Both the position numbers and the translations under genes were made by a program. From Styela clava (lineage: Eukaryota > Chordata > Ascidiacea > Stolidobranchia > Styelidae), in NCBI RefSeq assembly GCF_964204865.1, contig NC_135255.1, positions 10,817,135-10,881,134 on the forward strand: DNA of 64,000 bases. The letters run 5' to 3'. The notes beneath the pieces were generated by a model that saw only the letters and a list, made by a program, of their open reading frames with translations, had not been told where the DNA came from and searched no databases. This document shows positions 1-10,596 of this stretch, piece after piece; position 1 is the first letter of the stretch, and every line of letters begins with the position of its first letter.

Positions 1-240
1 AAAACAGCGCTCTTACTCCATAGTGACACCCTGTGTCCCATCACTAATTAATTAATAACTCGCTAATTATACGACATAATTCGCCCAAAATCGATAGGCT
101 CCTGGTCCGAGATAAGATGAATGCACATGCAAAATCTGGAGCAGATTCAATCTTGCTTTCGTGAGATATCGTGTGCATCTAACAGACAAACAGACATACA
201 AATACCTATCAAAATACTTACCGATTAAAATCGATAAGTA
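1..240 (-). repeat. Interspersed repeat, family shared with 52.6-53.3 kb, cut by window edge
   Basis: Read on the minus strand, this segment matches 52626-52915 and 53040-53276 over most of its length. Shared blocks include the run TGTCTGTTAGATGCAC, the phrase ATATCTCACGAAAGC, and the tail with TAATTAGCGAGTTAT followed by a GTGTCACTA block. One end lies outside the window, so its full length is unknown. There is no coding potential. The family may be the end of a larger transposon, but I cannot assign it. Confidence 0.7.
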
Positions 241-329
241 ATTACTGGTGGATAAAATACATGGAATGGTTATGGTATTTTGTGAATATGATCAAATATA
301 AATGTGTACCGATAACCACAAGCGTATAT

Positions 330-2500
330 GGGAACATTTTCATTTTATGGTCGCAATGTAAAATGCGGACTAGAAGCACGAAAGAAGTTTCGAACATTTA
401 GTTATGATAAATATAAACAGATTATGAAATATGACAAGATAATAATTAAGTTAGGTCCAATTTTGTTTTATATACGTCGATACGAATAAATTCTTGCGTT
501 GTCAGTTTTTATATGATTACTTGGCTAGAATGGGTAGAACATACAAATAGTCTGTTCTTCGTTGACTAAAATCTAACGCATGAGTCGTCCTGGTGTATAG
601 TTGCCGGTAATATTGGCGAATTTGAGGTTAAACCAGGGTTGGGAAGCTTGGCGTCCGCGCGACATCCTGGAAAGCAGGGATAATATTTTTAATACGTAAT
701 ACCAAGTCCAATGCCTAAAACAATGGGGCATGGCGTCTAAAAATGTTTTCATGTAAATTTCTGTCGGCCTAAACCAATCCGTATTTAGCAATTTAGTTAA
801 TAAATCTTTAAATGACAAACTTCATAAAAGACGTCATGATTGATTTTATTTGCAACAGCGTAGTAAACAGTATTGGAGTATTTGCGTTGGACTGGTAAAC
901 GCCACACCCACTATTTGCTTATATAAAGAGCTTTCTCGAAATAAAAATCAGTTTGATTTTAAGGCTTTTATTTAACGAGTATGATTAAATTGATAATGAG
1001 AAGATAATATAAACTTGTAAGTGACAAGATAATATATTTGATATACATAACATAGCGTAACACGCGGAACAAATGATAAAATAAAAATATGAAGTTATAT
1101 GTTCATCCTCACAATCCACCTGAAACTTCCAGACAAGCCCCATTGACATATGAACTATCATTGGATGCCAGAAACAAACAGGCATTTGCTACTTCTTCTG
1201 GTTTTCCCAATCTTTGCATTGGTGTTTGTGCTACAATATTTTTTTTAAAACTTTCCGGCACACCTTCAATCGCAGGAGTTTGAATCATTCCTGGCAAAAC
1301 AGCATTGCAGCGTATTTTTTGTTGTGAATACTCCGATGCGACACATTTCGTTAATCCAATTATACCAGATTTACTCGCTGAATATCCAGCAAATAATGGG
1401 AAACCTCTTGGGCCTAACATGCTGGATACATTGACTATGCAACAGAAACCTTGGCCTTTGTCCACATGTGATAGTAATTTCACAAATTCTTTGATCATCA
1501 GAAAATATCCTTTTAAATTTATTTTCATAATTTCATCAAAATCTTCAATTTTGAATTCATCAATGAAATCAGTTTTGACTATCGCTGCGTTATTCACAAG
1601 AATTGTGGTCTTTCTGCCGATCTGTCTCGTTGATTCTTTAAAAGCTCTTGCTACTTGTTCAGAAGAGCTTACATCAGCTTGTATTATGCAGTGCTTATTT
1701 CCATGATTTATTGGCAAAGTATTCATTGTTTCAGAAAGTCTTCGAAGGTTCCGGCCCAGAATTGCAACACTAGCTCCTTCCCTGGCAAAAACTTGACAGA
1801 TCGCCCGACCTATTCCACTACTACCACCGGTTACAATAGTACATTGACCTGCTAGTCTTCCTTGCGACATTGTGATACGAAGATGATTGAGTGTTTTCCG
1901 GATTAAAACCTACTAAATGCCTATACTCTCACATATAACTCTTTATTTTAAACAGGAATATTGCTTTATTCTTTAGTTTTTAAAAATATAATTTAATAAA
2001 TGATGCTTTCCGAGACCTAATTACGTATTTTATATAGGAGTCAAGTTTGTATGTTATAAAAAATGAGCCTGCGTATCTTAATGTACTTGTTCATTGCTGA
2101 TTGATTGGGACGATTTGTTATATTGAATAATTCGTTTCTACCCTTGAAATTAGAAAAACTTTCATGGAAGAATAAATGTTCAACTTTCGTTTGTATTTGA
2201 GCGATCGGACCCACTAGAACATTTAAATGTTGTCCATGAGGTTCAGACAGAGTTTACGATTTCAGACTCGAAAATTTGTCATTTTGGTTGAGTTTTTAAA
2301 AACAGTTTGAGCAGCAATGTTTTCAACAAACGGAAAGACTGATATGAATCTAATTTCGAATTCAAAATCTAATTTATCATATAATGTTTTGCACAGTACA
2401 GTTTTTTATTTATATTATCCAATGCTGTTTTCATTTTCATAACAAGGTGGAAAACACGGGAAGAAATTTTTTCTCGATTTACAGATATAAATAAATAAAT
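330..2500. repeat. Segmental duplication, copy A (carries dehydrogenase 1)
   Basis: This block aligns with about 6720-11230. Similarity begins near 340 (CATTTTATGG... / ...GATTATGAAATAT), continues through the 3' flank (CTGTTCTTC, TGACTAAAATCTAACGCATGAGTCG), covers the whole dehydrogenase gene, and reaches its upstream flank (GGACCCACTAGAACATTT versus GGGCCCACTAGAGCATTT). Copy A lacks the insertions found in copy B and so approximates the ancestral, empty arrangement. Boundaries are approximate because divergence is substantial outside the gene. Confidence 0.75.
1109..1870 (-). CDS. Short-chain dehydrogenase/reductase, HSD17B8/FabG-like (copy 1)
   Basis: This intact single-exon SDR (253 aa) is expected to be an NAD(P)(H)-dependent oxidoreductase acting on a hydroxy/keto group. 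Visible motifs are the dinucleotide-binding TGGSSGIG (residues 14-21), NNAA (93-96), and a complete catalytic tetrad N118, S150, Y163, K167 (the last two in AGYSASK). The C-terminal half (GIIGLTKCVASEYS, RCNAVLPG, SYVNGACLEVSGG) resembles animal HSD17B8/CBR4 and bacterial FabG. The physiological substrate is not readable from sequence. The start MSQGRLAG is shared with the paralogue at 9829-10596. The stop comes two codons earlier than in that paralogue, because its penultimate TGG codon is TGA here. An AATAAA lies near 970 on the minus strand. No signal peptide is seen, so it is probably cytosolic or organellar. Confidence 0.92.
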   Translation of the reverse strand: MSQGRLAGQCTIVTGGSSGIGRAICQVFAREGASVAILGRNLRRLSETMNTLPINHGNKHCIIQADVSSSEQVARAFKESTRQIGRKTTILVNNAAIVKTDFIDEFKIEDFDEIMKINLKGYFLMIKEFVKLLSHVDKGQGFCCIVNVSSMLGPRGFPLFAGYSASKSGIIGLTKCVASEYSQQKIRCNAVLPGMIQTPAIEGVPESFKKNIVAQTPMQRLGKPEEVANACLFLASNDSSYVNGACLEVSGGL

Positions 2501-2749
2501 TAGCAGGATGGATGATCTTCCCATCCAAGCTCTATATACAACAAAATACAGTACTTACTTCGTAATCGAACAAACTTTTGTAAACTCGAAATTTGAGAAA
2601 TCGCGTTTCAGAGGTTAAAGATTGTATCTGTCGCTGAAAGGCTTTTACTTTCATTTTTTTCTGTGGGCTTTATTGGTATCGTTTTTTACTTGACTGTGGA
2701 AAATTTCATAGCCGTACAGCTTCGTTTTTGTTTTCGTATCCATATATAT
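1871..2749. other. Upstream flank of dehydrogenase 1, no gene seen
   Basis: AT-rich non-coding sequence. The part up to about 2500 is the duplicated flank shared with 10600-11230. No exon, RNA gene or clear promoter element was recognised. Confidence 0.5.
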
Positions 2750-2835
2750 CAGGAGTGGCCAAACTGCTTTCGGCCGCGATCGACTAAAATCTTCAAAATA
2801 GATCGCGATCGACTGATCGGTAATAAGGTCCTACA
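2750..2835 (+). mobile_element. Solo end of a hAT-like non-autonomous element
   Basis: The segment begins CAGGAGTGGCCAAACTGC and continues into a GC-rich stretch with GGCCGCGATCGACT and a second GATCGCGATCGACTGAT. This is the typical layout of hAT non-autonomous element ends (CAGNNGTGGCCAAACTG followed by a GC-rich block). I found no matching inverted end downstream, so it is probably truncated. The small ORF across it (2663-2935) is not a gene. Confidence 0.5.
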
Positions 2836-3498
2836 CAAAAACGAATGGGCACTGACTGTGCAGATAACTGCACACACGCATACAAAAAATTGCACCGCTG
2901 CCAATAAGAAGTCTTTGTGGGCACATTATTATTGAAACCGACACAAAATCTATATTTGCTATGTTCCATTTAAGTTGTTGATTTGATTATTTAATTGCGC
3001 CCGGAGTAAATATTTCACTATTTATTTCAGATTTATTTAAATCATACGATTAAGAGAAAGGGCGTGCTTATTTTCTATTCGTGAGTGTTGAATATTCTCC
3101 AAGAAACCTTCCATGTATTATCCAAACAACGAAAAATAAATATTCTCAAACCATGAATGTTACATGACTGCTCAAACTTCAGTATCTAATTTACAATTTC
3201 CTCCAAACGTAATTCTTCGCTTGCTTAGAATTAGAACAAATTGGGCATTTTGATGCCACTGCTACCATTGCGAATAAATTTTATCACACTACTCTTGGAG
3301 TGAGAAAAAAACTCTCGCATACTGCGAAAGTTATTGATCGTTTGTCAGTCTAGACACGCGATAATTCCGCACTTCATGTTTAAACCTTGGCAGCGGAAAA
3401 ACTTGCATTTGTTACGTACTATTATGCTTAATCGGGCTTGCTCAGACTCAAATACTGTACGTGTATATTGTATTTAGCGCATGTAAAGTACTGTATTC
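2836..3498. other. Non-coding spacer
   Basis: AT-rich sequence with no recognisable gene or repeat, ending at the left inverted repeat of the hAT element at 3499. Confidence 0.4.
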
Positions 3499-6400
3499 CA
3501 GTGGCGGCGCGTGGTCATTTTGACAACCGGGGCAAGCTACTGCGGGACCAAGTCACCCCCATCTACGGGGACAGGATGAGCGCTGTAAGTTCTCCCATCA
3601 TTTTATGAGTATAAAAACCATTCCATCGGTAACAACCAATCGGTAAAAGCGACAATTTTTAACGATAAGAAAGTGTCTTTAAAACCGGTCCAAGTCAAGG
3701 GATTAATAAATATAGACATAGTTTATTTTGAAACTTCTTTCAAAAGGAAAGGCAATATTTACCCAGATAAATACAATGACATATTAACAGAAACTTCAGG
3801 AAAGCAGACAAAACCTAAAATAAGGTTTAAAACTTTACTATGAAGAGAGGAAAGTTAATGCAAAGATAAGGACATGCGTCGCTCACTCACTCATATATAT
3901 ATGCTGCTAGACTTCTACTGCTTGAACATATATGCAACACGCCGAGGTTTCTTGGAAGCAAAATGCTCAATAACGCGCTGATTAAAGTCATGCATCCCAG
4001 AAATAACGTCTCAGTGAATGGATAAAACAGCCAAGGAAGTTAATCTATCTTGCTTCATTGTGTTTCTGAGATACGTTTTAATACGCTTCAGTGTGCTGAA
4101 TGTTCGCTCTGCGTCGGCGGAAGAAATAGACGTCGTCAAAATGATGTCCAGAAATTTTGCAGACGCCGCAAAGGTAGTTACTAGAGTGTTATCTATGAGG
4201 AACCCATAGAGCGCGCAAGTTGATGTGATGTTCAAAAAAGTTTGATTGGTGTATATACGTCGCAATTCATTTTCCAATTTACCCACGTTTATCATGGGGT
4301 AAAATTTGGAGACAGTAGCCAACAAATGGATGGGAAATTGACGTGCAAATTTTGAAAATTTTTTGGGGTTCATCAAAGAGAACGCGGCAAGGTGTTCAGT
4401 GCGCATACGATCGCCTATTTGATTCACCAGAATGTCACAGCATTCCTTTGCAGACAAAATCAAACGCTGCGTTGTTTGCCCGCGGCGTAAAGAAGCACTC
4501 CATGTGTCGTCGTATTTTATTGTTTCCCGGATACGAGATACAGCATCGCAGAAGTCGACTGCACAGACGCTCCATCCATTAGCCTTGACTGCAATGCGCC
4601 GTATAATACATCCACGTGATAGAATATTGTGGAGAAAAAAGCGAGAAAAAATGAAAACTCACCATCTTCTAGCAGACACTTTAGACCTGCCGCCTCCCTC
4701 ACAGAGCGTTCGTCCCAAACCGGAGAGCTCTGAATGCCATTGAAACACTCAATGAGCTCAGACCTAATTTCGGACACGCCCTGCACCACGCATGATTGGA
4801 AGTTCCAACGTGTTGGTGCACAAGCTGGGAGACGGCGGCTACATATCTGGCGAAGGAAGTCAGAGCGCTTCGGCGAAACGGAAAAAAATGAAGAAAACCC
4901 CGGGACATTTGCAAAAAATATACGGACGAGAGGGGTATCAAGACACATATTTTTAATAACGAGGTTAAATTGGTGTGCATAACAAAGTAAAAAATGCGCA
5001 TGAGGAAAATCTTCTTTTATATAAACTTGAACACCATGTTTCGACCCACTCATGACTGCCGCGCCGTCATAAGTTTGAGCTATCAATTTTGACTTCGCGT
5101 TGTAAGACTGTAACACTTCTTTCAGTACAGCCGATATCCCGCAAGCCGTGCGATCAACGATTGGTACAAAGCTGTGAAATCTCTCGGTCGGTTTACCATC
5201 TTTCACAAACCGAAAAATCACAGCCAGTTGGGAAACGCACGTGATGTCAGTTGTCTCGTCAGACTGAATCGAAAGGAACTGGCAATTCTCAATTTCCAGA
5301 GCCAAATGTTGTAAATAAATTTTATACATCGAGTCGAGCAAATCATTTTGGATATCCTTAGATGTTCCTTTCGAAACAGTTGCGGCATCAAGATGATCTC
5401 TCAATACTGTATCTAGGGATGCGGTGTATTCCACGATATCCAAAAATACCCCTCTATTAGAAGAGCCAGCCCGTTCATCGTGCCCACGGAGGGACAGCTC
5501 GTGACAACCAATGAACTTCAAAACATCTATCAATCGACCGAGAACATGGCGGTTTTTCTCGACGTTTTGGTTGTGCCGACGAATAGGAACCGCGCGTCCT
5601 TCATCCAACTGTGCTGCAATATTAACATTTCTGAATGTTCGGTATTTTACTGCATTGTCCAGATGCTCCATAGAAGATTGATGATCCCTGGCACGCTCGG
5701 AAAGATGTTCAAGATCTCTAAAACCAAATTTACACCAACGTGAGTCACGGGCGGTAGCAAAAAGTAGGCAATAAAAACAAAAAAGTGCATTTTTGTCCTC
5801 GCTGTAACACAACCATTCGTGTTTTTTATACCAAGTTTCTGCGCAGAATGTACGCCGACGCTCTCCTCCGTCATGGGATTGTTCCAGTGAACAATTTTTT
5901 GGTTGATAAGGCCCAAGACGTTGTACCTCTAATTTTTGTTCCAGCGGCAGCTGCGAAAACGGAGTGCGAAGTAGTGCATCAACCTTATTCATTATGAGGT
6001 CTAAGGCTAAGAAATGCGAAGCCGGAAAGAAGTGAGGAGCTCAAAAGGAATGTGGAAAATCGAAAGCAAATGGACTAAAGGTCTCTAACTGATTCAAATA
6101 GCGAAACAAGCGACAAAAACGAAGGCGAGGAAACTATCAACTCTTCAAGCAACCAACGAACGAGAAGGAATGCGTGAATATGTCAACACGTTGTTGTAAG
6201 AGTTGTCGGCATTGTGTCGTCATAATTTCGGGGCTAGCCCCGATCGGCCCCGATGATTTAGTAAAAGAAACAGAAAACAAACGAGACAAACGCGGCGAGT
6301 GGAAGATAAAAGAGAGAATACGATATACAATGAGCAACCGGGGCAAAATCGGCGTCGCCCCGTCGACGTTCGGCGAAGGCTTTGCGAGCGAAAAATGAAC

Positions 6401-6532
6401 CATGTCGGGAGAATATGGCTAGTGTAGACAGTCTGTGCAACCGATATTGAGGTATTTTTCGAATATTTTTTATTTTACCGAAAAAACAACTGGGGCATTG
6501 CCCCGGTTGGCCCTATTGACGCGCCGCCACTG
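3499..6532 (-). mobile_element. hAT-superfamily DNA transposon, nearly complete
   Basis: The left end starts CAGTGGCGGCGCGT. The right end, read inward, starts with the same 14 bases, and both then share an AACCGGGGCAA block, giving terminal inverted repeats of at least 14 bp with a longer imperfect extension. CAGTGGCGG is a common hAT terminus. The element carries one transposase, broken by a frameshift, on the minus strand (4011-5992). The flanking octamers (CTGTATTC and GTAAAACG) do not match, so the expected 8-bp target duplication is missing or decayed. The roughly 500 bp between the transposase start and the right end holds no further protein. Confidence 0.85.
4011..5992 (-). pseudogene. 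hAT transposase (TTF zinc finger / DUF4371 type, ZMYM1-like), one frameshift
   Basis: The two minus-strand frames 4517-5992 and 4011-4463 make one protein. The first holds an N-terminal TTF/BED-like zinc-finger region (RRRTFCAETW...W..C followed by CFYC), a DUF4371-like region, and the RNase-H-like core with SDETTDITC and the TYDGAAVMSG block followed by CYAHQFNLVIKN and TRW. The second ends with the hAT dimerisation region (TSISSADAERTFSTLKRIK). Reading frames cross over near 4555-4565, where a one-base change shifts the frame. The second frame reads back without stops to that point, upstream of its first ATG. The rest is open, so inactivation looks recent, or a base is miscalled. It encodes a DNA transposase and not a host gene, although domesticated ZMYM1-like relatives exist. 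Confidence 0.85.
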
Positions 6533-6850
6533 GTAAAACGTATATTTGCGGCAAACCGGTAATAGAAAATGGCTGGACATGAAAATTACTAGTGAATAAA
6601 ATGCAGTTCCATGAATAGTATTTTCTTTTCATAAAAATCGTTAATGGCGGCCTTGTATGTCCTGGTGTTTTAAGAGTTCAATCAAATATCAATTTGTACT
6701 GAAAACGCAAGTGTAGCTGGGAAAAGTTTCATTTTATGATCACAAAATTTAAGGACTAGAAGTCAGCTATGATTTAAACAGATTATGAAATATCACAAAT
6801 TTATAACTAGACGAATACGGTCTATGTTCGATATTTACCAACATGTTATT
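6533..6850. other. Spacer leading into duplication copy B
   Basis: No gene. From about 6720 onward the sequence is the counterpart of about 330-430 (CATTTTATGATCACAAAAT... GATTATGAAATATCACA). Confidence 0.4.
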
Positions 6851-7205
6851 TTTGGACACGTAGTGGACCTATGGATCATTTCAATATTATTTTGTTAGAC
6901 ACTTTAGTGGACATAACGATGGTTTCAATATTATGTTGTTGTTATTGTTCTTCTTCGTCATCATCATTATAAAATCGCTTTTCTCTTCGAATACTGGACC
7001 AATTGCTTTGAAATTTTCAGTGGTTGAAGTTTGATTTTTTCCCCAGAAAGCTATTACTTTCATTTATTATTAAATTTTCTATGGATCCTATGAGATCTTA
7101 TATTTTATTCAAAATTTCGCTGTTTTAAAATTTACTCATGGGAACACTGTTTTGAAACTTATTTCAAGCGGTTGCATGATCAAGTCTGCAGGTACGGTAC
7201 TGCTC
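6850..7205 (+). repeat. TGGACACG-family interspersed repeat, partial copy
   Basis: It starts TTGGACACGTAGTGGACC and contains the family core GGACCAATTGCTTTGAAAT, TTTTCAGTGGTTGAAG and CATGGGAACACTGTTTT. The same order of blocks recurs at 7231, 11549, 22733, 28895 and, inverted, at 8845 and 40876. It is non-coding. Confidence 0.7.
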
Positions 7206-7230
7206 AGTTACCGTACCACTGTGAAATTGA

Positions 7231-8345
7231 CTTATTGGACACGTAGTGGACCTATGAATCGTTTCAATATTATGGTGTTGCACTTTGACACTTTTTGGAC
7301 ACCTAGTGGAAAATCTAAAAAGTCGCTTTTCTCTTTGAATACTGGACCAGTTGCTTTGAAATTTTTAGTGGTTAAAGATGAACTTTTTCTCCAGAAAGCT
7401 ATTATGTTTATTTATTTCAAAATTTCTGTTGGCTCTGTGATATTTGTTTTTGTTTGCTATGACGTCACCGAACGTTCTGCCGACGCATATGCTGGCACTC
7501 CTCTTCATGTCTTTTGATCACGTGCCATCGAACGTCGCTGGTTCGTAATGAAATCCTTGCTTTGCTAAGATTTGAGGAATGGTGAATGGCGAATAGTGTC
7601 GTACTTGGTGTTATATTACAGTAGTGACTCGGGTCGTTGGTGTTACTACAGTTGTGAGTCGGACCATCGTGCAATTTCATTTCACGCTGTCATAAGATAG
7701 GAACTTCTAAAGATAGGGCAGTTCCGGTACCGTAACACAGCGCGGTGACACTGAACTAACTCGTAGCTGTCTGGTAAAAGCGGGGCTTGTTTTTTAAACA
7801 AATTTCCAATAATGTAGAAGGGAATGAAACTGATTTCTAAGTATTTCAATTCATGTTGCAATTGAATGGAGACGAGTGGATCATTGTCACGAGACATGTG
7901 AAATGGGAGCAGACAACTCGACTACACACGGACAACTCACCAAAGACAGCTCGACTACAGATAGACCTGGTGAGTTGTCCGTGTAGTCGAATTGTCCATC
8001 AGCCCTAAACGGCTATGACAGTCACTGTACCAAAATTTGTAACCCGATTCAGGTGGTGTTAAGTTGGCGCATGTTATTTAGTAACGTTTTTATGTGAAAT
8101 GTTTGACTCTGGTTCGGTACCTGATCCGGTAATACGGTACATAGTTGACTCATATCACGAGATATTTCAATTGATGTTTCAATATAATCAAGAAGAATGG
8201 ATCACATGACCTAAAATATCTATGACAGTTCCTGTACCGTCACGATACCCCGTCTCTGATACAGGTACTGGTACTTCACCGCATATGTTTTTGGGGAATT
8301 GTTCTGCGTGTCCATATATTTGAGCATTGTTCTCTTGTTATATAG
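7231..8345 (+). repeat. TGGACACG-family interspersed repeat, longest copy
   Basis: It begins TATTGGACACGTAGTGGACC and repeats the core of the copy just upstream (GGACCAGTTGCTTTGAAAT, CAGAAAGCTATTA, CTATGACGTCAC). It ends near 8345 with GCGTGTCCATATATTTGAGC followed by TTGTTCTCTTGTTAT. The TGGACACG at one end and CGTGTCCA near the other are inverted, which suggests a non-autonomous DNA element. The interior (7680-8280) holds palindromic GGTACCG-rich stretches and a local inverted repeat (GTAGTCGA, GACAACTC) near 7915-7990. No long coding frame is present. Confidence 0.6.
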
Positions 8346-8844
8346 GTAATGATTAATGATTAAGTTTTTTTTAAGGTCCAATTTTTTTTTTATGTTGATA
8401 CGAAGAAATTTATGTGTTTTTAAATGATTGCTTGACTAGAATGGGTATAGAACATACAGATACTCTGTTCTTCATTGACTAAAATCTAACGCATGAGTCG
8501 CCGTGGTGTATATAGTTGCCGGTAATATTGTTTAATTTGCTTTTTGGATTTGAGGTAAAACCAGGGGTGCGAAGCTCGGCGTCCGCGGGGCGCCTAGCTC
8601 GGCATAACTTATCCAATTTGCATCCCGGGATGCAGGAATAATATTTTTAAGACGTAATACCAAGACGTAAGTCCAAGGCCTGCAACAATAGAGCATCCAC
8701 AAGTAAGGATGCTAAGTATGCGTACTTACTTAAGTATTCGATTCTTGTCCGATTCCTAAATTTTCGATTCCGAATCTTGGTTCTTCGACATAGCTTACCG
8801 AGAAAACATACCTGCTTAAACAATACTAACAAATCAAACAAGTG

Positions 8845-9078
8845 AGCGATGTTCGATTATATGGACACGAAAGCCTAATTTAAGTAGCATGGGTTTTCAA
8901 TCTGTCACAGTATAAAAAATCGAGCGGAAAATTACAATTTTTAACCACTGAAAATTTTCTAGCAATCGGTGCAGTAGGTAATGATAAAATATATTTTTTT
9001 ATAACAAAAACCAAAAAATGAATTCTAACAAAAATATAATGACAAAACGATTTGAATGTCCACATTGTGTCCAACAAT
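8845..9078 (-). repeat. TGGACACG-family repeat nested in the hAT relic
   Basis: On the plus strand it runs from ATATGGACACGAAAGCC through AACCACTGAAAATTTTC and AACGATTTGAATGTCCACA to TTGTGTCCAACAATTA. This is the inverse of the family consensus and collinear with the inverted copy at 40876-41186. It is a younger insertion than its hAT host. Confidence 0.65.
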
Positions 9079-9363
9079 TACTGTCATACTAAAAAGTTCA
9101 ATTCGTCTTCCTGTAAGCTCCTATGAGCTGAATGCCGTTTCTGATGCAGCAGATGTTGTTTGGACACAGAAGTACTTTTGGATGACAACTGCGATGTTTG
9201 CATACGTTTTTTTTTTCGTTTTTTCTGCCACCATTGCATCATTTATTCCTGGGTCGCATATGACAAGAGTTCTGTCATTCAAATATTTTGATATCTTAAC
9301 TGAAGCGTCCACCACCCTGGTCAATTCATCAATGTCACCGCCAGTCACAATGCCACAAAACAT
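9075..9363 (-). pseudogene. hAT transposase C-terminal (dimerisation) fragment
   Basis: The minus-strand frame reads YANIAVVIQKYFCVQTTSAASETAFSS and then stops. The pattern hydrophobic-KYxCVQxTSAxSExxFS is the conserved start of the hAT family dimerisation domain, and the following codons past the TAG still resemble the next part of that domain (GRRIEL). The N-terminal domains and catalytic core are missing, so this is a non-functional relic inside the element at 8704-9488. Confidence 0.6.
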
Positions 9364-9828
9364 TATATCTTATTTGCAATCCAAGTTTTAACCCTAAGAA
9401 TAGATTCCAATGTACCGGAATCGATTTTACTCGATTCCACGAAGAATCGATTCTGGAATCGAATCCGGAGTCGATTCCGCCATCCCTATCCACAAGATGT
9501 ATTCATGTAATTTGTTCTCGCCCTAAACCAATTCATATTTAAAACTCGATGAATCTTTAAATGACCAACTTAAAAAAAAACGTCATGATTGATTTTATTT
9601 GAAACAGCGCAGTAAACAGTATTGGAGTATTTGCGTTAGACTGGTATACGCCACAACCACTATTTGCTTATATGAAGAGTTTTCTCGAAATAAAAATCCG
9701 TGTGATTTTAAAGTTTTCGTTTTAACAACAGCGAGCATGTTTAAATTGATAATGAGAAGATAATATAAAATTGTAAGTGATAAGAACGAATGATATGATA
9801 AAATAAAAATATATATGAAATAATACGT

Positions 9829-10596
9829 TCATCCCCACAATCCACCCGTAACTTCTAGACAAGCCCCATTGACATATGAACTTTCATTTGATGCCAGAAA
9901 TAAACAGGCATTTGCTACTTCTTCCGGTTTACCCAATCTTTGCATTGGTGTTTGTGCAATAACACTGTCTTTTGCATCTTCCGTTACATGATCAATCATA
10001 GGCGTTTCAATCACTCCTGGCAAAACAGCATTGCAGCGGACTTTGTGCTTTGAGTATTCTGATGCGATACATTTCGTTAATCCAATTATACCGGATTTAG
10101 TCGCTGAATATCCAGCATATAATGCGTTACCTCTTGTGCCAAATATGCTGGATACATTGACTATGCAACACAATTCTTTGGTTTTGTCCATTTCTGATAG
10201 TGATTTCACAAATTCTTTAGCCATCAGAAAAAATCCTTTCAAATTTATGCTAACCATTTCATCGAAATCTTCATTTTTGAAATCATCAATAAAACCATTT
10301 CTGATTATCCCTGCGTTATTCACAAGAATTGTGATATTCTTTCCTGTCTGTCTCGTCGCCTCTTCATAAGCTTCTGTAACTTGTTCAGCAGAGCTCACGT
10401 CAGCTTGTATTATGTAGTGCTTATTTTCATGATTAGTTGGCAAATTATTTATTGTTTCAGAAAGTCTTTGACGGTTGCGGCCCAGAATTACAACACTAGC
10501 GCCTTCCCTGGCAAATACTTGGCAGATCGCACGACCTATTCCACTGCCTCCACCTGTAACAATAGTGCATTGACCTGCTAGTCTTCCTTGCGACAT
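9829..10596 (-). CDS. Short-chain dehydrogenase/reductase, HSD17B8/FabG-like (copy 2)
   Basis: This 255-aa intact single-exon SDR is collinear without gaps with the copy at 1109-1870, apart from two extra C-terminal residues (GGLWG). Motifs are TGGGSGIG (14-21), NNAG (93-96), N118, S150, Y163 and K167 (AGYSATKSG). An in-frame ATG 14 codons upstream exists, but MSQGRLAG is the start shared with copy 1 and is preferred. It keeps the standard NNAG and TGGGSGIG forms where copy 1 has NNAA and TGGSSGIG, so it looks like the more conservative paralogue. The expected role is an NAD(P)(H)-dependent oxidoreductase; the substrate is unknown. Its 3' flank carries the hAT insertion at 8704-9488. Confidence 0.92.
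   Translation of the reverse strand: MSQGRLAGQCTIVTGGGSGIGRAICQVFAREGASVVILGRNRQRLSETINNLPTNHENKHYIIQADVSSAEQVTEAYEEATRQTGKNITILVNNAGIIRNGFIDDFKNEDFDEMVSINLKGFFLMAKEFVKSLSEMDKTKELCCIVNVSSIFGTRGNALYAGYSATKSGIIGLTKCIASEYSKHKVRCNAVLPGVIETPMIDHVTEDAKDSVIAQTPMQRLGKPEEVANACLFLASNESSYVNGACLEVTGGLWG

Larger units (their letters stand above)
8704..9488 (-). mobile_element. hAT-like relic with 8-bp target duplication, inserted in duplication copy B
   Basis: The octamer TCCACAAG flanks the element on both sides (8696-8703 and 9489-9496), the 8-bp duplication expected of hAT. The ends read TAAGGATG and, inverted, TAGGGATGGCGGAATCG. Both ends carry GATTCCG/CGATTC-rich sequence. Copy A of the duplication has no insertion at the equivalent point (about 735), which confirms the boundaries. 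The element contains a transposase C-terminal remnant (about 9075-9363) and is itself interrupted by a TGGACACG-family repeat (8845-9078). Confidence 0.75.

Noticed and set aside
1305-1706. Plus-strand ORFs opposite the dehydrogenases (1305-1706, 10031-10369 and others)
   Set aside because: They are antisense shadows of conserved SDR coding sequence.
2663-2935. 90-aa ORF on the plus strand
   Set aside because: It crosses a hAT-like terminus and has no protein motif; it is open by chance.
4011-4463. Separate small gene encoding the hAT dimerisation region
   Set aside because: Its frame continues without stops upstream to the point where the larger transposase frame breaks, so it is the C-terminal part of one frameshifted transposase.
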